From Hydractinia symbiolongicarpus (taxonomy: Eukaryota > Cnidaria > Hydrozoa > Anthoathecata > Hydractiniidae), in the NCBI RefSeq assembly GCF_029227915.1, contig NC_079876.1, positions 27,565,828 to 27,629,827 on the forward strand: a DNA stretch of 64,000 nt. The letters run 5' to 3'. The number at the start of each line of letters is the position of its first letter. The stretch's first letter is position 1. A model generated the notes under the pieces. It did no database searches. It worked only from the letters and a program-made list of their open reading frames with translations, and was not told the DNA's origin. The position numbers were made by a program, and so were the translations under genes. This document shows, piece by piece, positions 10,962 to 20,800 of the stretch.

Positions 10962-12904
10962 CTTTTAGCATCACACCTTGCATGACATATTTTCACATAT
11001 TTTACATTGTGAGTTATGCTATGTATATATATATTTTGTACACGCTTATTAATATTATATAGAGATGTGTTATTACCTTGGCTTTGTTGTTGCTTATATT
11101 ATGAATGTGTTCTACTTTCATTTCATGCTTGTATATATTTTCAGCTATTACTATATATAAATGTTTTTGTAACTTTTGTCCTATCTACAGCAATAGAACT
11201 GTACTCTGCAATGATGAGTTTTTTTTATGTGTGAGTTTAATGTGACAAAAATGTATCCTTATGAAGAAATAAATTTTAGTATACTTTACATTCTTAATAG
11301 GTATTTCAAGTGTAACTTGACTGCTGGTTTGCAACACCTACATTGGTGGTTCAGTTCACGGTTCACAAAAGAAAAATTGCTGGTTCTGTTGTCTTCATGG
11401 TTAGTACAGAATATTTTTAAAATTCCATGTTCTATAAAATCTGTGAAAATGATATACAACCATACCCATCAAACTTCGGGGAAAGAAAAATATCTTTTTA
11501 ACCAATTTTATTTAATCTACTTTATTTTCTGTATTCTTTTTGGAAAGTCTTTTATTTACCACAACAAAGTTCTTCATTAACTTACTAATAGCATCTGTAT
11601 ATACACTCTCAATATAACAAATTTCAAACCCATTTAAAAGTTTTGTATAAGAGATGCATAAAAAGAGTTACAACCTCTTTATAGTTTGCATCTCTATTAC
11701 AAAATGATAGATAAGGAGTGCTTACATTGGAAAGATAGTGGGCTACTTTTTTTTATTTTGCAATAAGTGAATTTTGATATTACATCAATAAATAAAAGTT
11801 TAATTGGTATAAGTCAAATGATAAAAAGGTTTTCACTTACATCTGCCACTTAGAAAGATTTGTGAGGGTGTAGTTGTAGTCAGAAATGTCATGCTTGAAA
11901 AGAGAGGGAATGTTTTCGAAATTATTTTAATCCGTGTAAAATTCACCTTCTGTGATAATTCTTAAAAATGGTAATGTGTCTTGACAGGGTTCCAACATGC
12001 ATTACCATTACACTTCCTAAAAACCCTGATATTTCTCATATTTTGTTAACAACAATAACAACAAATTTAAAAAAAAAACAGATTTAAGACAGATAGAAAT
12101 TTTTCAGACAAGAAAATGAAAAAACCTTTTGTATATACATTAAAACTGAAGCACCAATGCAAAAACAGTATTGTACCTTCCCATTCTTTTTGTGTAAAGG
12201 ACCATGCTCAAAGAATCCATAAATCTCTTAACATTCCCTTTCAAACATTAAACATAGTTCATTAAATTTTGGGAGAATAATAATAACAGAGGGACGTTAA
12301 AATGGAATTGGGTTACAGTATTAAAGGCTTGCCTTTATTGATACACTTAAAATGCATGAATCCAGTATAAATATTCGCTTAATAAAATAAAAATAAAATA
12401 ATTAAAATAAATAAAAATAAAATAAAATAAGTAAGCAAAGACTTTTTGCGACTTCAAAAAAGAGCATTTGGCAAAGACTAATTCTCGTGAATCAGTCAAT
12501 TTTTGTTAATTTGCAACGATTTTTTTTCAGTATCTGTTTAGTACTGTTTTTGTTGTTTTTTAAAGCACTTGAAAATTTTAAAACACGGTGAACTACGCCT
12601 AACAAACTTTTGTTCCAAGTTCAAAAATATGCTTTTCCAGAAATATGGTTTCTTATTTTCACAATCCTATTTTTATAAGGGAAAGAAGTCATTTTAAATG
12701 TTTGTCACATACCTTTTTATTGCATAAATTATTTCCATAAGTTCCGGTATGGTTATAACCAAAATGCTTATAAAAAACATGTACCAAAAAAGTGTCCTTT
12801 TAACTACTTAAGAAAAAGTTCATAAATGTTTTGGCTTACTGGATTTTCATTTTTTTTTGAAAATTAAGTTTAAACTCAATTTGAGCCCTGATATTGTAAT
12901 ACAC
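10962..12904. other. AT-rich non-coding region
   Basis: No domain-bearing frame was found. A 117-codon plus-strand frame (11227-11580) has no recognisable motif and looks like chance. At 12370-12430 there is an A-rich (AATAAA)-type low-complexity tract. Confidence 0.5.
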
Positions 12905-12908
12905 TTAA

Positions 12909-14179
12909 AGGAGTGGTCCCATGAAATTTTTAAAAAAAAATTTTATTCGTTCTTTGGATTCTCCACTATTCAATTAGTATAAAGTTTTAATTCGTTTTTC
13001 AAAAAAATTATTTATTGATCTTTAAATCAATGCGCAATGATTGTCTTTTTTTTAAAAAGCCTTTTGCTGTGACGTCATAATTGGCGATGTTAGTTTCGAG
13101 GGAAAGAGAGACATAGAGAGAAAGAAAAGCTTGATACTCAGATTATCACATATATGAACCCAGAAGAAAGCAAGATGTCGAACAGCGATGAAGATTTAGA
13201 GTATGATATTATGGAAGAAGAAAACAATTTTGGAGATGATGAGATGATAAGATGGAAACCTTTGATGAGCTTTTTAAATTCACGGGCTTCAACTTTTTCA
13301 ATTCGAGCCCGCTGTGATAATAAAAACATTCAAACTGAGAGAGAAACGATATTTTTAGTAAAACATTGGAAAAGTTTTCGTGTTGGCAGAAACGAATGGT
13401 GCAAGTGCAATAACTGAGAGACTGAAACTAGGGAGATTGATTGTCTTTGTTCAACGGAAGTGGATGCAATACAGACAAACAATTAGAAGGTATATGTGCT
13501 TCAACATAATTTTTTTTAAATATGATTAGGCTACATAAAAAGTATTGTTAAAGTATGAAATAATAATAATATGTATCGTACAAATATCCGTTGTTTTTTT
13601 AGGATTAAAATGTATAACAGAGAACGAGGATTTCAAGCAACTTTGCCTCGTATAAGTTATCTTAAAGAACAAGAGGGGAATTTTTGCAAGCCACACCTAC
13701 AAACAAAATTTTTTTCCGTTTGCTGCTTACAAGCAATTCACTTAGTTCGTTTTCCAACGACTTGGAAAATGCAGTCATCGAGTTATACCGTTGTTTATCG
13801 TGTAGAAAATAAGACAAGTTTTCCCTGCTGAAGAGGATGGTGTCTATGTCCCTTATTCGGAAGAATAAACAAAAAAATATATAATATATAATATGTGATT
13901 ATAATTATAGAAAAGAAAATTAAAAAAAATATTTCTAATTATGAAATTGCGATTTATGATTCTCTACAATATCATTCTATTTGCTAAATTTCTTAGCACA
14001 CAAAAAATCCATTCGCCAACTATGACGTCACAGCTATTTAAACAGGATTGTAAAATAGGGCCGAATAAGAGCAAAAAAGAAGTTTTGTTGAAATAAATTT
14101 TTTGTTATGATAATAAATAAAACATTTTAGATAAAATAAGATGAAATTATTTTTTTTGATTTTTCATGGGACCACTCCT
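12909..14179 (+). mobile_element. TTAA-flanked inverted-repeat element with P2X7-like cargo
   Basis: The ends are perfect 18-bp inverted repeats, AGGAGTGGTCCCATGAAA, each bordered by TTAA (12905-12908 and 14180-14183). Inner inverted repeats around TGTGACGTCATAATTGGC (about 13070) and its partner (about 14020) extend the symmetry roughly 170 bp inward on each side. The TTAA site suggests piggyBac- or Kolobok-type mobilisation. The only coding content is the broken P2X7-like gene, with no transposase, so the element is non-autonomous with cargo. Confidence 0.8.
13154..13868 (+). pseudogene. P2X7 C-terminal-like zinc-binding domain protein, broken
   Basis: Two exons are inferred: 13154-13489 (donor GTATAT) and 13603-13868 (acceptor TTTTTTTAG). 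The first begins MNPEESKMSNSDEDLEYD, an acidic N-terminus. It then gives EWCKCNN, TREIDCLCSTEVDAI and, after the intron, LKCITENEDFKQLCLV, YKQFT, FVFQRLGK, HRVIP, KIRQVFPAEEDGVYVPYSEE. This order of Cys-rich and RxLG/IRxxFP blocks is that of the intracellular zinc-binding domain of P2X7 receptors and its many stand-alone relatives. Damage includes a TGA at 13415-13417 where a Cys is expected, a one-base loss near 13483, and further stops in exon 2. There are no P2X transmembrane or extracellular parts. Confidence 0.75.
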
Positions 14180-14244
14180 TTAAGTAGCCAAAAAAAGCTG
14201 TGAAAAAAGGAGATTAAAATTATGAAGAGTTATGCCACACATTT

Positions 14245-14530
14245 TTATATTTTTAGATATTTTTGTGTATGATCTGCATCTTTCTTGCCTCTGAACTTAC
14301 ACAAAAGTACCAAAAATATCATCTTTTGTGTTAAATTAATGACCCTGTTATATACATCTACAAGCTAGTGCTTATATTATAAGCATTAGCTTGGCTTATT
14401 ATATATTACATGTAGGTTTTTGGTACTTTAAGAAATGAATAGATGAGGTCTTAGATTCGAAATATTACGTAACAAGGAGGTTAGGTGGTACTAGATTTGT
14501 TAAGGGGTGGTTGGGTGGTAAAAAATGGCG
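14245..14530 (+). repeat. Dispersed repeat B, copy 2
   Basis: Matches 6780-6965 over AAAAGTACCAAAAATATCAT, TGACCCTGTTATATA and GAATAGATGAGGTCTTAG. A G-rich tail (GGTTAGGTGGTAC, GGGGTGGTTGGGTGGT) follows. It lies about 300 bp upstream of the Ro60-like gene and has no coding content. Confidence 0.55.
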
Positions 14531-14790
14531 AATTTGGGTGCTAGGTAATTATGAAATAGCTTATAAGTACAAAAGTTGAAACCTCAGAAAAACAAAACAA
14601 TCTTTTGGAATGATTAGTTCATCCTAAAATAGCCCTCATCTGTTCTTTTGTTTTCTGCCTGAGAAATAAAATGTATGGGAAAACACATGATAAATTATTT
14701 TTAACTATTGGTCCACAAATATTAAGAACTGCAAAATCTTACCACACGTGCATTGTGCAAAAATTAGCATGAATATTGAAGACGTTTTTT

Positions 14791-14800
14791 TTTGCATAGG
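14791..14800 (+). promoter_or_regulatory. Probable splice acceptor ahead of the Ro60-like start
   Basis: A run of T followed by TTTTGCATAG ends 30 bases before the ATG. It could accept a non-coding 5' exon or a spliced leader. No upstream exon was identified. Confidence 0.5.
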
Positions 14801-14830
14801 GTTAATAAAAAGAATTTGTTGAGAAGAACC

Positions 14831-17800
14831 ATGGCAGAAGCACCTGTGGTTAGGCATTGCAAACTGTTAACTTTCAAGCGTTTTCTTGTAACTGGAATTG
14901 ATGTTAATTCAATCAGAGACCTTGAGCAAGGTGATGGGCCCATTCTGCATGGTCGAGTAGATGGTCACTTGAATTCTCTATTGAGAGAAGGGCACGGTGA
15001 AGTTGTTATTAATGTCATCATGGAATATTGTGAAAGAGTGCCCAAAGTCGGAGCACTGATTTTTGCATTGGCTTGCTGCTCTTGTTTTAGAGGAGGAGAT
15101 GTGATGAAACAAGCTTATGCAAAGCTGAATAAAGTATGTAGAATTCCAACGCACCTGTTTCAATTTGTAAGCATTCAACAGCAGCTTGTGGAAGCCCGCA
15201 GAAGGCGTTCAGACAACTTCATTTCAAGAAGATTAAAAAGAGTCACAAAAAGAAGACGGCAATTTTCAGATTCTGCCGTTGTTTCAGCAAGTTCATCATC
15301 TGATGCAGGGTCACAAGAAACAAAGATTTTTTGTAAAAAATCAACAGGCTGGGGAGCAAAAAGGAAGAAAGGAATTGCGTCGTTTTACACAGACGCCAAC
15401 AAAAATGCTCTACGATTGTTGTACTTGGTAACGAAATACAAAAGACGTCATAACTGGTCGCATGAAGACATCCTTTTATTTACTCATTTGAAATTTTCTA
15501 ATTTAATAGAAGGGAAAGAGTTGGTGTTGACCTATAGCAGATATGGTTATCACCATAAAAAGTACATTTCATTGAAGAGTAGAATGTCAACCTCACCTGT
15601 GAATGAGACAGTAGGTAGGGTAATTGATTTGATCGACGTCTTGGAAAGAATCAAAGCACTGACTCCTGATGACGATACTGCAAACATAGACACCCTTTGC
15701 AGTCTAATTGAGAAATATGGAAAACTTTGTTGTGAAGAGGAATGGGAGAACGTCTGTTATCTGTATGGTCAAATGAATCGTAGAAACAATTCTGAAGAAA
15801 TTCAGCGGAAATCATTTGGAATTTGCAAAGAGCATGTTCCAACTAAATTTTTCCAGTATCCTGAGGTATATATATATATATTTTTTGTCTCTTTTTTTGT
15901 CTCTCTTTTTTGTCTCTTTTTTTGTCTCTTTTTTTGTCTCTTTTTTCGTCTCTTTTTTGTCTATTTTTTGTCTCTATTTTTTTGTCTCTATTTTTTGTCT
16001 CTTTTTTTTGTTCCTTTTTTCGTCTCTTTTTTTGTCTATTTTTGTTTCTATTTTTTTGTCTCTATTTTTTTGTTTCTTTTTTTTGTCTCTTTTTTGTCTC
16101 TTTTTTTGTCTCTTTCTTTCGTCTCTTTTTTTGTCTCCTTTTCTGAGGGTTAGGGTGATCTGATGTATATTCTAGAGTCAACATTGTATATTTTCCATAT
16201 TCATCTATATTATAATGCCCGTATACGTCTGTCCGTCCGTCCGTCCGTCTGTCACGCAAAATGGTAGCTTAGCTGCGCAATAGCGAGAAGCACGCAATTC
16301 GGTATAAAAAGGACGGGCGAACCCGTGGATTTTCCACGGGCTAACGACTAGTGTGTGTATGATTAAAAAGCAATCTTTTTAGCAATAATTATTTGCCTCA
16401 AATTTTATGTTTAATACGCCTTTTCCGAATTTATTTGATGTGCCGCAGCTCTTTCTCAGCTTTTTTTAAAGAAAATGAATGTAATTTTCGAAATCCTCAC
16501 TTGAAAATTGATGCATCGTGAAATTTTCATATTCATACATCAAACAAACAACCTACTACAACAGTTTTTTTAATTTTGTAGTAATTAACCTTCGAAGATG
16601 AGGCTTATTAGTACAAGTCGAAAATTAAGAAGGCTTTGACTCTAACAATGATGCCACCGAAACAGCACTTTCCCATGTCGGATTAAGTTAAAAATTTTTA
16701 CACACACCAATTTACTGATGCTGAAAATGATGTTAAGGTCAAAACATCAAAATTCCAAAATTTTTAAAAACATGTAATTCGGGAAACGTGTATTTAGAAC
16801 GTAACTATTCTATATGTCTTTCCTTTTCCTTCACTTAATTACGTAGTCCTGATTGGTTAGTTTGACCGTGGATACAGCGTCTAAGAATGTGTTGGATATG
16901 AACGAGAATTACATGTCTTGTGCTTCTACAAAATGTTAAATTCCAGTAGTATCACGTATAGTTTGACCGTGGATACAGCGTCTAAGAATGTGTTGGATAT
17001 GAACGAGAATTACATGTCTTGTGCTTCTACAAAATATTAAATTCCAGTAGTATCACGTATTTTTTGTCTGTTAAGGTATGGAAGCGTCTACTACCAAATA
17101 TGGCTTTGGGGTGTATGATACGCAACCTGGGAAAAATGACTGAACTAAAATTATTCGATGATCAGGAAAATGTAAATCGCGTCACTTCAGCACTGCGTGA
17201 TCCTGAAATCTTAAGGAGGGCGAGAATACATCCGTTGTCAGTAAGATGTTTTCCGATTTCTTATTTTTATTTAATATTTTATTGCTCGTTCGCTTCTCTG
17301 CAATGCAATATCTCTGTAATTCAAACGAATTTAAATACATTGTGAAAATTCTTCAAGAAACTTGCTGTAAAATTTCGCGTATAACCCACCCGCGTTTAAG
17401 TTGACTTACGTATAAGCCCCGCCCGAGTTTAAGTTGACCTGCGTGTAAGCCCCGCCCGAGTTTAAGTTGACCTGCGTGTAAGTCCTTCCGCGTTTAAGTT
17501 CACTTCCGCTAATACCTAAAAAAAAAATTAAAATTATTTATACACGACTAATTTATTCTCGCACAATTTATTTTTTTAACTCCCTTTTTACTAATCTCGG
17601 CACCATATAGGTAACAAATACACGGAATTACAATTTAAGTCTCAAGAAGTCTTGATGATTACAGATAGTCAAAACCTGGAAGTGAATTTCACTTAGTTGG
17701 CCGTAGTGATGGCAAAAAAAAAAGAAAAAGAATCTCTACGAAGAAGACTATCCTATCCATCGTTGTCCTTTAAAAATAATCCACGTCCTCTGGACTGAAT

Positions 17801-20800
17801 AATGTTAATTGTTTAATATTTAATACAGTTTTCTCCCTTTTGTCCTGTTTCTGTTGTCTTTCAAGGCATTTCTATTTGTCCTTGTGTCGCTGACGCTTTT
17901 TTTGAGTCCACACAAGCCTATCTGCGGATAAGCCCACGCTTTTGAAATAAAATATCATTATTATTCCGGGTATTTATACAGGATATAGCAACTTCACTGT
18001 TCGGAAACACTGTTATCAATATGGGTCCTGTGTTCGGAATGTATACATTAAGTATACACCGGCATTACCTACCCAATTTCCCTCACATGGCATGGTTGAC
18101 CCGTAGCTGTAGTGAAGCCACTTGCTAAAGATGCCTGCGCTGTGAACCGAACCACGGACCTTGTTATTACGAAGCGAACTCCATAACCACAAGGCCACGC
18201 TCCATCAGGTTTTTATTGGGAATTTTGGGTATTATCTCCCTTTCCGTAAGTCGAATCTGCCTATGTCTAAGTTTTACCATAAACCGCTTTTACTTTACTT
18301 TTAAATGTCTTGATATATTTGTCTGTTTATCAATGTGTCCCTAACAAGGCTTACGGGAAGTGGAAAGAAGGCAGGATTAGCAATGTTAGCATGACTGAGA
18401 CAGACGCTGATAATATAAATGGAAAATTCGTTGTTTTTTCGTTTTTATTCAACATATGTTTTTAGAACACTCAACTTTCTATTCTATAACTCGACCCTCT
18501 CCCTAATTCGAGTTTTATTTTTTCTATATGAGATTTGAATGAAAGAGAATCAATCACATGTACTTATTTAGAATGTACATGAGGCTACTTCAACAGAAGT
18601 CTTCATGGATTAAAAAATGGCAAAGGCATATGAAATCTACACAATTTTATTTTAGCTGTAGTGACATGAATTCTATTTAGATCTTAATAGCTTTACACAC
18701 TTACCAGAAGGGTGAGAGTGATCAATCAAAATTAAAGTGGAATCCAAACCCAGAAATTTCTGGAGCGTTAGATGAAGCATTTCATCAGAGTTTTGACGTA
18801 TGTTTATTTTGTTTTTTCAATTCATCATCAAACATAAAAGCCACTTACACTGTTGTAGCAACATTCCAGTTAAGTTTTATTTCACCTCGACATTGTGCTT
18901 CAAACATAGATAACGTATTCTTTAAATTTTTATAATTCGCTACTCGTTTGTTCTTGATATTTGTGCATTCTTCTTCGCAAGACAATTCTTCCTATCAATC
19001 TCATCAACATTAGAAACTTTATTGATACAAATATCGTCTTTTAACGTTACGTTATCAGTTCAAATTAAAAATATCAAATGTAATTTAGACTGTTCTCTGT
19101 TGTTAAATATCTCTTACTTTTGTGTTGATTGTTGATTTTTGGTGTGTGTTCGAGTTTCTGTCATTTGTTTATAATCCCGTAAGTCCAGGAAATATCAAGG
19201 AATTTCAATGTATATGGAATAATAACATCCTTTCTTTGTTTTAATACTTCGCCACTTGAAATGCGTGTCCACTTTTTTAACACTTTTTTCTTTAATAGAG
19301 TGGACAACTATTTCTTGATAGTCCAACCAACAAAAAATTTTATCTGGCGATTGACTGCAGTACGATAATGAAGGAAAGCGAGTGTTATCATTGTGACGTC
19401 ATCTCGCCAGTCACTGCAGCGGCTGCTTTGACGCTGGTGATGCGTAAAATGGAACCCCGTTGCCAAGTGGTGGCATTTGGTGAGGATTTAGCGGATAATG
19501 TGCCGGTTGCTGAAACCATTTCTGAAACTGTGACACAGATTGAGGAGTACGCAAAGGTTAGTGAGTGTGAAGATTTATACGCGCAAAGAATAGCTTGCGA
19601 GGAATTTGTTCATAACACACCGTTAATGAAACTAATTTTTGCGAGGATTAATTTCTGCGAGTCAAGAAAGTTGTTTTTCGCGGAATTTAATTTTTGCAAG
19701 TGAAACAAGAAGCCCTGGGGGCTCTAAGAATTTCCGCTCGCTACCAAAATATTTGATGAAAACCTGCTAATTCGTTGTGTTATTGTGCCAAACATTCGAG
19801 GAGGTTTGGTGCATGAACCTCTGAAGATAAAGCACACAAGTGACATTATATCTTACAACAAACGCAAACAAAACGAAACGTGTCATAATAAACTCACATT
19901 TTAAAATAAATTGCTAACAAAAAATACAGCCTATCATTCATGGTTGAAAGTCTTGCGATTGAAACGTTTATGGTCTTAAACGGCATTTAGTTGACAAAAA
20001 ATCAAAATTTTGCTGCGACCATCATTTTCAGCATACTTTTTTTATTAACTGTGCCAATTTTTGTCGAAAATAAAGCAGTTTTAATTTTTGGTTAAATTTT
20101 GGCCTAAAATGACATTTAGGTGACAAAAAATCAAACTTTTGTACCATCATCGTTTTCAGCATACTTTATTTGTTAACTGTGCCAGATTTAGCCGAAAATG
20201 AAGTGGTTTTAATTTTTGGACCAATTTTGGCCTAAAATGACATTTAAGGTGGCAAAGAACCAAAATTTTTATGTCAACATCATTTTCAGCATACTTTATT
20301 TGTTAACTGTGCCAGATTTAGCCAAAAATGAAGTGGTTTTAATTTTTGGATCAATTTTGACCTAAAATGGCATTTAGGTGACAAAAATCAAAATTTCGAT
20401 GTCACCATTATGTTCAGCATACTTTTTTTGTTAACTTTGCCAATTTTTGTTGAAAATGAAGTAGTTTTAATTTTTGGACCAATTTTGTCCTAAAATGACA
20501 TTTAAGGTGGCAAAAAATCAAAATTATTATGTCACCATTATGTTCAGCATACGTTTTTTGTTAACTGTGCCAAATTTTGTCGAAAACAAATTTTGTCCTG
20601 AAACGTCATTTGGATGAGTTCCCAGTAGTTAGGGAGCTTAGGTACGAAGTTTACATCTGTGACGGAGGAACGTGTAATCCCAGGATCGATTTTTTTCTCA
20701 AAAAATGCCCCAAAATAAAAAAACGACGGTTTTAAAGAATTTCCTACGCCTTCGGGCGCGGAAATTCAACAATTGCTTTTTCGTGAAACAATTACTTTTT

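Noticed and set aside
11227-11580. 117-codon frame
   Set aside because: No recognisable motif or homologous pattern, and no splice or promoter context.
15816-16163. Phe/Ser/Leu-rich frames downstream of Ro60-like exon 1
   Set aside because: They translate the T(n)GTCTC minisatellite in all three frames; the exon ends at the donor 15866.
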